From contig NZ_JBLXEC010000011.1 in NCBI RefSeq assembly GCF_048263515.1, positions 1 to 64,000 of the forward strand: a stretch of 64,000 bases of DNA. Direction: 5' to 3'. Each line of letters starts with the position of its first letter. The first letter of the stretch is position 1. The position numbers were made by a program, and so were the translations under genes. The DNA is from Marinovum sp048263515. GTDB lineage: Bacteria > Pseudomonadota > Alphaproteobacteria > Rhodobacterales > Rhodobacteraceae. Below, piece by piece: positions 25,379-35,765 of the stretch. The notes beneath the pieces were generated by a model, which did not search any database, was not told where the DNA came from, and saw only the letters and a program-made list of their open reading frames with translations.

Positions 25379-26223
25379 TTCACGGCTCCGAGTGTGAGGC
25401 CTGCAATGAAGTGCCTCTGCATGAGAAAGAACATCAGGACCGGCGGCAGCGCCGCGACGATCGACCCGGCCGAGACAAGGTGCCAGGCGGCGACCCACTG
25501 ACCGTTGAGCGAATAGAGCCCGGCGGTGATCGGCTGTTGATCGGCGCCCTGGGTCAGCACGGTGGCCCAGAAGTAGTCGTTCCAGATGAAGGTGAAGATC
25601 AGCACCGAAAGCGCCGCCAGCGCCGGTTTCATCAAGGGCATGACCACGTACCAGAAGATGCGGATCTCCGAGATGCCCTCGACCCGGGCGGCCTCGATCA
25701 GCTCGAAGGGCAGGGCCTTGATGAAGTTGCGCATGAAGAGCGTGCAGAACCCGGCCTGAAAGGCGATGTGGAAGAGCGCGAGGCCATACCAGGTGTTGTA
25801 CATGCCCAGATCCAGCGTCAGGTCGCGCACCGGCACCATCAGGATCTGGAAGGGCACGAAGTTGCCCGCCACGAACATGAAGAAGATCAACAGGTTTCCC
25901 TTGAACTTGTAGACCGCCAAGGCGAAGCCGGTGAGGCAGGAGATGGCCACCGCGCCGATCACCGTCGGGATCGTCACCTTGAAGGAGTTCAGGATGTATT
26001 TGCCGATCGGCGTCTGCTTGAAGATCGCGGTGTAGTTCTCGATCAGATTGAAGCTGGTGGGCCAGCCCCAGTAGTTGCCGGCGGTGATGTCACCGGCCGA
26101 ACGGACCGAGGTCAGCGCCACGGCGATGAGCGGCAGCAGCCAGATGATCAGGGCAATCGGCAGAGCGATGCGATAGGCGATCTGGGTGCCGGTCGACGTC
26201 TTTTCGATGGGGGTCGGAAACAT
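25375..26223 (-). CDS. ABC sugar transporter permease (MalG type)
   Basis: 282 residues with six hydrophobic segments. The EAA loop reads ELIEAARVEGISEIRIF (about residues 180-196), the contact to the ATPase. The C-terminus (FIAGLTLGAVK) is typical of CUT1-family permeases. It pairs with the MalF-type protein encoded 1 bp upstream, and with the binding protein at 27315-28553. The ATPase is likely the divergent gene at 29516. It imports a di- or oligosaccharide containing galactose, judged by the enzymes in the operon. Confidence 0.93.
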   Translation of the reverse strand: MFPTPIEKTSTGTQIAYRIALPIALIIWLLPLIAVALTSVRSAGDITAGNYWGWPTSFNLIENYTAIFKQTPIGKYILNSFKVTIPTVIGAVAISCLTGFALAVYKFKGNLLIFFMFVAGNFVPFQILMVPVRDLTLDLGMYNTWYGLALFHIAFQAGFCTLFMRNFIKALPFELIEAARVEGISEIRIFWYVVMPLMKPALAALSVLIFTFIWNDYFWATVLTQGADQQPITAGLYSLNGQWVAAWHLVSAGSIVAALPPVLMFFLMQRHFIAGLTLGAVK

Positions 26224-26224
26224 C

Positions 26225-27151
26225 TCAGTGACCTCTCTCGTCGCGGTACATTTTGTAAAGGAAACCAGTGATGTAGACCATCATGATCAGGAAGAGCACG
26301 ACCGCGATCGCAGCGCCGTAGCCCATGCGGAAGCCGTATTCCGAGAAGGCCTGTTCGAACATGTAGAAGGCCAGCACGCGGGACGAGCCCCAGGGTCCGC
26401 CATCGGTCATGATCGAGATCAGGTCGAAGGAGCGCAACGCGCCGATCACCGTCACCACCACGGCGATGAAGGTCGCCGGACGCAGCTGCGGCAGGATCAC
26501 GTACCACAGCATCTTGACGCCCTTGGCATTGTCGAGCCGCGCGGCCTCGATCTGCTCGGGATCGACGGCGTTCAACCCGGTGAGATAGAGGATCATGCAA
26601 TAGGCGGTCTGCGGCCAGAGGCCGGCGGCGATGATGCCGTAGGTCACGTAATCCTCATCCGCCAGAACCGCGATCGGCTCGATCCCGAACCAGCCCAGCG
26701 CGATGTTCATCAGACCGAAGTTGGGGTCGTAGAACCAGGCAAAGACCAGGCCCACGACGACCTGAGAGATCACGAAGGGGAAGAAGAACAGCGACTTGTA
26801 GATCCGGATGCCGCGCACCGTCTGGTTGAGGAACAGCGCCACGAAGAGCCCGCCCGGAATGGCCAGCATGTAGAGTACCAGCCAGATGACGTTGTTCTTG
26901 AGCGAGGTATAGAAGGCCTCGTCGTCCATCAGCTCGACATAGTTGTCGGTGCCGACCCAGGTGGCCTCGCCCAGACCGTCCCAGTCGTAGAACGAGATGT
27001 TCACCGACTGGAAGATCGGGATGATCACATACATCATGAACATGAAGATGCCCGGTGCCAGGAACAGCCACGGCGCAAGCCGTTGCTGGTTCTGCTTCCA
27101 CCAGGGCTTTTGCACTGGTGGGTGGGTATCGGGAAGGGCGGGGGCGGTCAT
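26225..27151 (-). CDS. ABC sugar transporter permease (MalF type)
   Basis: 308 residues from ATG 27151, preceded by GGAGGTACTGCC. Six membrane helices, preceded by a proline-rich cytoplasmic start. EAA loop: EQIEAARLDNAKGVKMLW (about residues 205-222). It forms the CUT1 permease heterodimer with the next gene. A 163-bp gap to the binding-protein gene contains two small GC hairpins (27180-27200 and about 27271-27293) that may lower distal expression, as in other binding-protein operons. Confidence 0.93.
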   Translation of the reverse strand: MTAPALPDTHPPVQKPWWKQNQQRLAPWLFLAPGIFMFMMYVIIPIFQSVNISFYDWDGLGEATWVGTDNYVELMDDEAFYTSLKNNVIWLVLYMLAIPGGLFVALFLNQTVRGIRIYKSLFFFPFVISQVVVGLVFAWFYDPNFGLMNIALGWFGIEPIAVLADEDYVTYGIIAAGLWPQTAYCMILYLTGLNAVDPEQIEAARLDNAKGVKMLWYVILPQLRPATFIAVVVTVIGALRSFDLISIMTDGGPWGSSRVLAFYMFEQAFSEYGFRMGYGAAIAVVLFLIMMVYITGFLYKMYRDERGH

Positions 27152-27179
27152 GGCAGTACCTCCGGACAACAGCGGTCCT

Positions 27180-27200
27180 GTCCCGGACCAGATCCGGGAC
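27180..27200. repeat. REP-like hairpin between binding-protein and permease genes
   Basis: gtcccgga - 5 nt - tccgggac: the same inverted repeat as in the 42500-42896 array. A second hairpin (ccccgggtcaggcccgggg) lies about 75 bp further on. Placed between the first and second genes of an operon, they could act as a 3' stabiliser for the binding-protein mRNA. Confidence 0.65.
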
Positions 27201-27314
27201 CTCTTGCGAAACGTGTGGGGAAAGCCCCGATCCGGCGGATGCGCCGGACCGGGAACCGGGTCGGGTGAGAGGCCCCGGGTCAGGCCCGGGGCAGGCGGTC
27301 ACCCTGTGGCGGCG

Positions 27315-28553
27315 TTACTTGTAGACCCGCGCGCGGACCTTCTCGAGCCGCTCGAGGATCGCGTCCAGCCGCTCGGGCTTGACCATGAACTCCTGGAAAC
27401 CTTCCATGCCCGCCTTGGCCATCTCGGCCGGGTAGTCGCGGTCAAAGAACTGCGCGATGCCGCCTTCGGTCGAGCTCAGCATCTCGTAGCCAGCCTGCAG
27501 GAACTTGTCGTCGCCCACTTCCGAGTTCTTGTTGATCGGCAACTGACCGAGGGTCTTGTTGATCTCGGTCTGCACCTCGGCGCGCGCCAGGTAGGCCAGG
27601 AATTTCTTGGCGTCTTCCTTGTTCTTGGCATTGGCCGGGATGTGGATCGTGTCGGTCGGCGCTTCTTCGGCCAGCGGCACGTCGGGGTTGATCACCGGGA
27701 ACTGGAAGAAGCCGATCTGGTCGTCGGTCAGGCCAGCGTCGCGCAGCGGAGCCACGGCAAAGTTGCCCATCACGTACATCGCCGCATCGCCCTGAACCAT
27801 CGGAGCCAGCGCTTCCTGCCAGGAATAGGCCGCGTGGTTGTCGATGAAGAAACCGGCGTCGAGCAGCTCTTTCCAGTTGGCAAATGTCGCCTTCACCCGG
27901 TCGTCGGTCCAGGCCACTTCGCCCTTGCCCAGTGCCATGTGGAAATCATAGCCGTTGGTGCGCAGGTTGAGGTAGTCGAACACGCCGCCAGCGGTCCAGA
28001 GGTACTTGGTGCCGATGGTGATCGGGGTGATGCCGGCCTCTTTCAGCTTGGCACCGGCGGCCTTGAACTCGTCCCAGTTGGTGGGAACGGCCACGCCATG
28101 CTCTTCAAACAGGTCCTTCCGGTAGTACACGCCCCATTGGTAATAGGTATAGGGCACGCCCCAGATCTTGCCGTCGATGGTCATCGAACCGACCGAGGAG
28201 GCAAGCGTCTCCTTCAGGCCGTGCTCTTCCCAGACATCGTCAACCGGCTCGAACAGGCCGGCGTTGACGTAGGGCAGCATGCGGTTGCCGGCGTACCAGT
28301 TGGCCAGATCCGGCGAATCGGCGGTCAGGAAGTTGCGGATCGAGGTCTTGTAGCCTTCGTGATCGAACAGGTTCCAGGTGACCTTGACGTCGGGGTTCTC
28401 GGCCTCGAAGCCCTTGATCAGTGCCTCGAACGCCGCCTTGGGCGCGGGGTCAGACGTATCGGTGTTGATCACCAGCTCGCCCGCAAGCGCGGCCGAGGAA
28501 ATCAGCGTGGACGCCGCCAGCGCCGCCGTCAGTTTCAATGTTTTGTAGAGCAT
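27315..28553 (-). CDS. ABC transporter sugar-binding protein (periplasmic)
   Basis: 412 residues from ATG 28553. Signal peptide MLYKTLKLTAALAASTLISS, cleavage after ALA. The mature protein is a CUT1 (family 1) solute-binding protein: ENPDVKVTWNLFDHEGYKTS, YKDLFEEHGVAVPTNWDEF, AYSWQEALAPMVQGDAAMYVMG. It captures the substrate for the permeases encoded downstream. It is the first gene of the minus-strand operon, behind a promoter overlapped by an inverted repeat at 28619-28644. The exact sugar cannot be read from the sequence. Confidence 0.93.
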   Translation of the reverse strand: MLYKTLKLTAALAASTLISSAALAGELVINTDTSDPAPKAAFEALIKGFEAENPDVKVTWNLFDHEGYKTSIRNFLTADSPDLANWYAGNRMLPYVNAGLFEPVDDVWEEHGLKETLASSVGSMTIDGKIWGVPYTYYQWGVYYRKDLFEEHGVAVPTNWDEFKAAGAKLKEAGITPITIGTKYLWTAGGVFDYLNLRTNGYDFHMALGKGEVAWTDDRVKATFANWKELLDAGFFIDNHAAYSWQEALAPMVQGDAAMYVMGNFAVAPLRDAGLTDDQIGFFQFPVINPDVPLAEEAPTDTIHIPANAKNKEDAKKFLAYLARAEVQTEINKTLGQLPINKNSEVGDDKFLQAGYEMLSSTEGGIAQFFDRDYPAEMAKAGMEGFQEFMVKPERLDAILERLEKVRARVYK

Positions 28554-28618
28554 ATCTCTCCCTTTCTCCTCCACACAGCAAAATTCCCAAATAATGGAAC
28601 AAATGTTTTGCATGTTGA

Positions 28619-28644
28619 TCTTTTAGTCCCATACTGCTAAAAGA
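28619..28644. promoter_or_regulatory. Inverted repeat in the divergent promoter region, candidate IclR operator
   Basis: TCTTTTAG - 10 nt - CTAAAAGA, perfect 8-bp arms. On the minus strand it overlaps a possible promoter, TTGACT (28649-28644), 18 bp, TAAAAG, driving the transport-catabolic operon. The IclR gene starts 53 bp away on the other strand. Confidence 0.55.
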
Positions 28645-28696
28645 GTCAAGAATTACTTCAAAGGGCTCATCCCGGAGACAGGAGGCGGTCATTCCG

Positions 28697-29482
28697 ATGA
28701 ACAAGCAAGTCGCATCAGACGGCACCGTCGGCAAAGCCTTGGAATTGCTGGATATGGTCGTGGCCTTTGGCCGCTCGGTCCGGTTCTCCGAGGTGCTGGA
28801 GGTCAGCCCGTACCCCAAGGCGACGACTCACCGCCTGCTCCAGACCCTGACGAATCAAGGCATGCTGGCCTTCGATGACGAGCGGCACGTCTATGTCCCC
28901 GGCATGCGCCTGGTGCGCATCGCGCGGCACGCCTGGAACCAGTCGTCGCTGGCGCCCTTGGCGCTGCCCTTCATCCAGACGCTGGCGGCCGACGTGAACG
29001 AGACGGTGCACCTGGCGCAGATGGAGAACGGCCGCGTGGTCTTTATCGAAAAGACCACGCCCGAGACCGGCTTCAAGACCATGGCCACCCCGGGCCGCCG
29101 CTCGCCGGCGCATTGCACCGGGGTCGGCAAGGTGATGCTGGCCTTCATGGACCCGGACCGTCAGGCCGCGGCGCTGGCCTGTCAGAGCTACGAGAAGTTC
29201 ACGCCCAACACCCACACCGGCCCCGAGACGCTGCTGCCCGAGTTGGCGCAGATCCGCGAGGACGGCGTGGCTTTTGACCGCGAGGAACACGAAGAGGGCA
29301 TCATCTCGATCGCAGCCCCCATTCTGGGCGGCTCGAACCGGGTGATCGGATCGCTGTCCGTGGTGACATCGACATTTCGCATGTCACTGGAAGACATAGA
29401 GAAATTCCGGCCGGCCTTGCAAAGGACGGCGGCACAGATCGGGGGAGAGGCGGCCGTCTGGCCGTATCCGATCGCACAGTAA
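28697..29482 (+). CDS. IclR-family transcriptional regulator
   Basis: 261 residues. N-terminal winged helix (GKALELLDMVVAFGRSVRFSEV, PKATTHRLLQTLTNQGML) and C-terminal IclR effector domain (LAADVNETVHLAQMENGRVVFIEK, TGVGKVMLAF, VAFDREEHEEGIISIAAPI). It is divergent from the galactoside operon and followed 33 bp later by the ATPase gene, so it should control both. The ligand is probably a galactose-pathway intermediate or the imported sugar. A GACAGGAGG-like ribosome site precedes the ATG. Confidence 0.9.
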   Translation: MNKQVASDGTVGKALELLDMVVAFGRSVRFSEVLEVSPYPKATTHRLLQTLTNQGMLAFDDERHVYVPGMRLVRIARHAWNQSSLAPLALPFIQTLAADVNETVHLAQMENGRVVFIEKTTPETGFKTMATPGRRSPAHCTGVGKVMLAFMDPDRQAAALACQSYEKFTPNTHTGPETLLPELAQIREDGVAFDREEHEEGIISIAAPILGGSNRVIGSLSVVTSTFRMSLEDIEKFRPALQRTAAQIGGEAAVWPYPIAQ

Positions 29483-29515
29483 CCACCAGCCAATTCCCGA
29501 GGGAGAGGAACCAGA

Positions 29516-30577
29516 ATGTCAGGTGTCGCACTCAACAGTGCCGTCAAGCGGTATGGAGAGGTCCAGGTGATCCACGGTGTGGATTTGCAGATCGAGGATG
29601 GCGAGTTCTGCGTCTTCGTCGGCCCCTCGGGCTGTGGCAAGTCAACCCTGCTGCGGATGATCGCCGGGCTCGAGGAAACCTCCGACGGCCATATTTCCAT
29701 CGGTGGCCGCGACGTGACCAAGGCCGACCCGGCCGAGCGGGGCGTCGCCATGGTGTTCCAGACCTACGCGCTTTATCCGCATATGTCGGTCGAGGAAAAC
29801 ATGGGCTTCGGCCTCAAGATGAACGGCGTCGACAAGGCGACGATCAAGTCCAAGGTCTCCGAGGCCAGCCGCATCCTCAAGCTTGACGATTACCTTGATC
29901 GCAAGCCCAAGGCCCTGTCCGGCGGTCAGCGCCAGAGGGTTGCCATCGGCCGTGCCATCGTGCGCGGCCCCGAGGTCTTTCTTTTCGACGAGCCGCTGTC
30001 GAACCTCGACGCCGAGCTGCGCGTCGACATGCGGGTCGAGATCGCGCGCCTGCACAAGGAAATCGGCGCCACGATGATCTATGTCACCCACGACCAGGTC
30101 GAAGCGATGACGCTGGCCGACAAGATCGTCGTGCTGCGCGCCGGCCATATCGAGCAGGTCGGCAGCCCGATGGACCTCTACCAGAACCCCGACAACAAGT
30201 TCGTCGCCGGCTTCATCGGCTCGCCCAGCATGAACTTCCTCTCGGCGCGGGTGACCGGGCAGGGGGTCGTGGTGCCGGGCCTCGACAACATGGCGGTGCC
30301 GGCCACGGTGGCCCTGCCGCCGGAGGGCAGCGAAGTGATCATCGGCGTGCGCCCGCAGCACCTCAAGGTGCGCGAAGCCGACAGCCCGGTGCGCATCGAC
30401 ATCCGCGAACGGCTGGGCGGGGTGGCCTATGACTACCTGATCTCGGCCAGCGGCGAGCGCATCATCGTCGAGACCCGCGGCGACGAGGCGATCCCCGAAG
30501 GCACCGGCGTCGCGGTCGAGTTCGACCCGGCGGATGCGATGTACTTCGACGCAAAGACCGAAGCGCGCCTGCGCTGA
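29516..30577 (+). CDS. ABC transporter ATPase (UgpC/MsmK type)
   Basis: 353 residues. Walker A GPSGCGKST (about 37-45), Q-loop FQTYALYPHM, signature LSGGQRQR, Walker B VFLFDEPLSNLD, switch His in YVTHDQVEA. A C-terminal regulatory (TOBE/MalK-like) domain follows (about 240-353). It energises the CUT1 importer whose other subunits are encoded divergently. Shared UgpC-type ATPases can serve more than one importer. It is in one transcript with iclR and ends at a strong terminator. Confidence 0.92.
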   Translation: MSGVALNSAVKRYGEVQVIHGVDLQIEDGEFCVFVGPSGCGKSTLLRMIAGLEETSDGHISIGGRDVTKADPAERGVAMVFQTYALYPHMSVEENMGFGLKMNGVDKATIKSKVSEASRILKLDDYLDRKPKALSGGQRQRVAIGRAIVRGPEVFLFDEPLSNLDAELRVDMRVEIARLHKEIGATMIYVTHDQVEAMTLADKIVVLRAGHIEQVGSPMDLYQNPDNKFVAGFIGSPSMNFLSARVTGQGVVVPGLDNMAVPATVALPPEGSEVIIGVRPQHLKVREADSPVRIDIRERLGGVAYDYLISASGERIIVETRGDEAIPEGTGVAVEFDPADAMYFDAKTEARLR

Positions 30578-30603
30578 CCGTCACAAGACCCGCAGGAAAT
30601 GAC

Positions 30604-30631
30604 GGCGCGCCCCACCGGGCGCGCCATTTTT
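30604..30631 (+). terminator. Terminator after the ATPase gene
   Basis: Nine-bp perfect stem ggcgcgccc / gggcgcgcc, 4-nt loop, then attttt. It separates the ATPase gene from glpK. Confidence 0.88.
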
Positions 30632-30781
30632 GCTGGCCTGACGCGCGCGGATGTGCTGAAACCGAAACAGCGCAAACGGCGCGCAACGCCAAATCGACGG
30701 CGTTTCGAAAAGAACCGCGCGCAGACGGCCGATAAAACGAACTCAGCTCACGCAGAAGCGCGCCAATAGGGAGGCAGCCGA

Positions 30782-32254
<1,473 letters not shown>

Positions 32255-32752
32255 GACCGGGGCGGCGTCTGCACCGGCGGGGCCGGGCGCCGACCCCGCC
32301 GCAGAAGCCGCCAGCGCATCAGCACGCCGCCCAGCGACATGACGATGTAGAACGACTGGATCAGGGCGGCGCTCAGGTTGAAATCCACCGCCAGGCTGCA
32401 GAGCACGCAGCTGGCGGCGGTCAGGACCAGGCCGAAATAGGCCGGGCTGCGGCTGTCGAGCGCCCCGGTGCAGAGGCAGAAGAAGCCGCCGACATAAAGC
32501 AGGACCCCGATCAGGCCGATGGTGCGGAATATCGTCTCGTAATCGCCGAATGTGTCAATGTAAGTAACCATGATACCCTCAAGTGGCCCTGAAAATGCTA
32601 GCCATGTCTGAAATGGGTGGACTCACCGGGCCAATAGCCGGATGCGCCACTTTATGAGGGCAGGCGGCCGCAACGGGTGAGCCAAAACACATCCGGCGCC
32701 ATTTTCACTGCGGATTGACGATATTTTACCTGTGGCGGGCGGGCGGCGCGGC

Positions 32753-34039
32753 TCAGGCCAGCAGCGCCAGCGGCGCTTCCAGCCCGTCCTTGATCGCGGC
32801 CAGAAGCTGCGCCCCGAGCGCGCCGTCGATCACCCGGTGATCGACCGAGAGCGTCACCGACATCACGGTCGCCACGCCCAGCGAGCCATCCTCGGTGACC
32901 ACCGGTTTCTTGAGGCCGGCACCGACCGCGAGGATGGCGCCATGCGGCGGGTTGATCACCGCATCGAAATTCTCGATGCCGAACATCCCGAGGTTGGAGA
33001 TGGCAAAGCTGCCGCCCTGGTATTCCTGCGGGCTGAGCTTGCGGTCGCGGGCGCGGGCGGCGAGGTCCTTCATCTCGGTCGAGAGCGCCGAGAGCGATTT
33101 CTGATGGGCATCACGCAGCACCGGGGTGAAAAGCCCGCCTTCGATGGCGACCGCCACTGCGACATCCGAGGGCGTGAGGCGCAGGATGCGGTCGCCGGCC
33201 CAGACCGCATTGGCGTCGGGCACCTGCTGCAGGGCGGCGGCGCAGGCCTTGATGATGAAGTCGTTGACCGAGAGCTTGATGCCGCGCGGCTCGAGCTGGC
33301 GGTTGATGTCGGCGCGCAGGGCCAGCAGTGCATCGAGGTGGATGTCGCGGCGCAGGTAGAAATGCGGGATCTGCTGCTTGGCCTCGGTGAGCCGTGCGGC
33401 AATGGTCTTGCGCATGCCGTCGAGCGGCACTTCCTGGTATTCGCGGTCGCCATAAAGCGCCGCGACCTGATCGGCGCTGGCGGATTTGGCTTGGGGTCTG
33501 GCCTCTGTCGGGGCCTCTTCCGCCCTTGCGGGCGTCTTCGGCGCGGTGGTTGTCGCTGTCGCGCCTTCGACATCGGCCTTGACGATGCGGCCACGCGGGC
33601 CGGAGCCCTTGATCTGCGCCAGGTCGAGCCCCTTGTCGGCGGCAATGCGGCGGGCCAGCGGCGAGGCGAAGATGCGGTCGCCTTTGGGCGTTTGGCTCTG
33701 CGTCGGGGCGGGTGTTTCGGCGGCTTTTTCGGGCTCAGGTTCAGCCTTGGCGGGCGGGGCCTCCGGTGTCGCGGCCTCGATGTCCTCGGCGCTTTCGCCT
33801 TCGTCCAGCAGCACGGCAATGGGGGTGTTGACCTTGACGCCCTGGGTGCCGTCGGCGACCAGCAGCTTGCCGATCACGCCCTCATCGACCGCCTCGAATT
33901 CCATCGTCGCCTTGTCGGTCTCGATCTCGGCCAGCAGGTCGCCCGAGGCCACGCTGTCGCCTTCCTTGACCAGCCATTTCGCCAGCGTGCCTTCTTCCAT
34001 CGTCGGGCTGAGGGCGGGCATCAGGATCTCGGTGGGCAT
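32753..34039 (-). CDS. pdhC: Pyruvate dehydrogenase E2, dihydrolipoamide acetyltransferase
   Basis: 428 residues from ATG 34039 (MPTEILMPALSPTM); a longer frame upstream reads through repeat DNA. Lipoyl domain 1-80 with lipoyl Lys in EIETDKATMEF, a Pro/Ala linker, peripheral subunit-binding domain (FASPLARRIAADKGLDLAQIKGSG), and the catalytic domain with the C-terminal active site SVDHRVIDGALGAQ (His and Asp). It transfers acetyl groups to CoA in the PDH core. It is last in the pdh operon; the E3 gene is not nearby. Confidence 0.96.
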   Translation of the reverse strand: MPTEILMPALSPTMEEGTLAKWLVKEGDSVASGDLLAEIETDKATMEFEAVDEGVIGKLLVADGTQGVKVNTPIAVLLDEGESAEDIEAATPEAPPAKAEPEPEKAAETPAPTQSQTPKGDRIFASPLARRIAADKGLDLAQIKGSGPRGRIVKADVEGATATTTAPKTPARAEEAPTEARPQAKSASADQVAALYGDREYQEVPLDGMRKTIAARLTEAKQQIPHFYLRRDIHLDALLALRADINRQLEPRGIKLSVNDFIIKACAAALQQVPDANAVWAGDRILRLTPSDVAVAVAIEGGLFTPVLRDAHQKSLSALSTEMKDLAARARDRKLSPQEYQGGSFAISNLGMFGIENFDAVINPPHGAILAVGAGLKKPVVTEDGSLGVATVMSVTLSVDHRVIDGALGAQLLAAIKDGLEAPLALLA

Positions 34040-34079
34040 GGTGTCGTCTCCGGACATGGCACTGGGCGCTGGGGGCCAG

Positions 34080-34139
34080 GGGCGGAGCGAGGGGCCAGCC
34101 CCTCGCGCTCCCCGCGGTATTTTCAAACAGAAGAAGGGA
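34080..34139. repeat. 'gcggtattt' element inside the pdh operon
   Basis: A diverged copy of the 1530-1680 repeats: hairpin gcgaggggc-ca-gcccctcgc, then ctccccgcggtattttcaaacagaagaag. It fills the gap before pdhC and supplies the last codons and stop of the 85-residue gene at 34123-34380. Confidence 0.7.
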
Positions 34140-34380
34140 TCAGGGTGATGGTGTCAAAGGGCGGTTTCGGTCTCTGGCCGCGGGCGAGCTGGGTGATGGC
34201 GGTCTCGATCTTTTGCTTGTGGCCGGCCATCCAGACATAGGCGTCCTGGTGGCTGGGGCGGCCGACGATGCGGGTATCAGCGGCAAGTCTCTCGGGGACC
34301 AGGGCCGCGACCTCCTGGCCGTCGACCAGGTGGGTGACCCGGTAGCACTCCGTCTCGATATCGCGGCCGTGGACCTCCAT
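34123..34380 (-). CDS. Small protein of unknown function inside the pdh operon
   Basis: 85 residues from ATG 34380, which shares a base with the TGA of pdhB (TGATG), so translation is coupled. The sequence is soluble and basic at the end: MEVHGRDIETECYRVTHLVDG, ALVPERLAADTRIVGRPSHQ, DAYVWMAGHKQKIETAITQLARG. No family recognised. The final codons (LIPSSV, stop) lie inside a repeat element, so the native C-terminus may have been changed. Being between E1 beta and E2 is not the textbook order; a role linked to PDH is inferred from position only. Confidence 0.6.
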   Translation of the reverse strand: MEVHGRDIETECYRVTHLVDGQEVAALVPERLAADTRIVGRPSHQDAYVWMAGHKQKIETAITQLARGQRPKPPFDTITLIPSSV

Positions 34381-35765
34381 CAGCGGTATGTCACCTTTTT
34401 CACCGCCTCGATCACCTCTGCGGTCGAGGTCAGCGCGTGTTTTTCCAGGTTGGCGGCATAGGGCATGGGCACGTCCTTGCCGGTGCAATTGATCACCGGG
34501 GCGTCGAGCCAGTCGAAGGCCTGTTCCATCAAGAGCGCCGAGATCTGGTTGCCGATCGAGCCGCGCGGGAAACCCTCTTCGACGGTGACGCAGCGGTTGG
34601 TCTTCTTGACGCTGTCGAGGATCGCCTCGGTGTCCAGAGGGCGCAGGGTGCGCAGATCGAGCACCTCGGCGTCGATCCCCTCTTTGGCAAGTTTGTCAGC
34701 GGCTTCCAGGGCGTAGCTCATGCCGATGCCGAAGCTGACGATGGTGACGTCTGAGCCCTCGCGCCAGGTGCGGGCCTTGCCGAAGGGGACGGTGAAGTCC
34801 TCCATCACCGGGACATCGAAGCTCTTGCCGTAGAGGATCTCGTTTTCGAGGAAGATCACCGGGTTGGGGTCGCGTATCGCGGATTTGAGCAGGCCTTTGG
34901 CGTCGCTCGCCGAATAGGGCATCGCCACTTTCAGCCCGGGGATATGGGCGAACCAGGCGGCAAAGTCCTGGCTGTGCTGGGCGGCAACGCGGGCGGCGGC
35001 GCCGTTGGGGCCGCGGAAGACCATCGGCGCGCCCATCTGGCCGCCGGACATGTAGAGCGTCTTGGCGGCCGAATTGACGATCTGGTCCATCGCCTGCATG
35101 GCGAAGTTGAAGGTCATGAACTCGACGATGGGTTTGAGCCCGCCAAAGGCTGCGCCGACGGCAAGGCCGGTGAAGCCGTGTTCGGTGATCGGGGTGTCGA
35201 TGATGCGCTTGGGGCCGAACTCGTCGAGCAGGCCCTGGCTGATCTTGTAGGCGCCCTGGTATTCGCCGACCTCTTCGCCCATCAGGAAGACATCACCATC
35301 GGCGCGCATTTCCTCGGCCATGGCGTCGCGCAGCGCCTCTCGGACGGTCTGTTGCCGGACCTCGGTGCCGTCCGGCCAGTCGGGGTCGCGGTTCGGACGT
35401 GATCCGGGAGGGGCTCCCCGGTCCTCGTCTTCACTGCGGGCCTGGGCGGGAGGCCCCGGCTCGGGGGCCGGGGCGGCGTCGGACTTGGGCGCCTCGGTCT
35501 CGATGTCTTCGGCGCTTTCACCGTCTTCGACCAGCACGGCGATCGGCGTGTTGACCTTGACGCCCGAGGTGCCCTCGGCGACCAGCAGCTTGCCCACCGT
35601 GCCTTCGTCGACGGCTTCGAATTCCATCGTCGCCTTGTCGGTCTCGATCTCGGCGATGATGTCACCAGAGGCGACGGTGTCGCCCTCCTTGACCAGCCAT
35701 TTCGCCAGGGTGCCTTCCTCCATGGTGGGGGACAGCGCGGGCATGAGAATCTCTGTCGCCATCAT
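34380..35765 (-). CDS. pdhB: Pyruvate dehydrogenase E1 beta with N-terminal lipoyl domain
   Basis: 461 residues from ATG 35765 (or 460 from 35762); the frame stays open much further upstream, but that part is antisense-free shadow of pdhA. Residues 1-80 are a lipoyl domain (EILMPALSPTMEEGTLAKW; lipoyl Lys in IETDKATMEF) almost identical to that of pdhC. After an acidic, Pro-rich linker comes E1 beta (VREALRDAMAEEMRADGDVFLMGEEV, RIIDTPITEHGFTGLAVGAA, VEEGFPRGSIGNQIS). The lipoyl-E1 beta fusion is normal in alphaproteobacteria. It overlaps the VOC gene upstream by 4 bp. Confidence 0.96.
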   Translation of the reverse strand: MMATEILMPALSPTMEEGTLAKWLVKEGDTVASGDIIAEIETDKATMEFEAVDEGTVGKLLVAEGTSGVKVNTPIAVLVEDGESAEDIETEAPKSDAAPAPEPGPPAQARSEDEDRGAPPGSRPNRDPDWPDGTEVRQQTVREALRDAMAEEMRADGDVFLMGEEVGEYQGAYKISQGLLDEFGPKRIIDTPITEHGFTGLAVGAAFGGLKPIVEFMTFNFAMQAMDQIVNSAAKTLYMSGGQMGAPMVFRGPNGAAARVAAQHSQDFAAWFAHIPGLKVAMPYSASDAKGLLKSAIRDPNPVIFLENEILYGKSFDVPVMEDFTVPFGKARTWREGSDVTIVSFGIGMSYALEAADKLAKEGIDAEVLDLRTLRPLDTEAILDSVKKTNRCVTVEEGFPRGSIGNQISALLMEQAFDWLDAPVINCTGKDVPMPYAANLEKHALTSTAEVIEAVKKVTYR

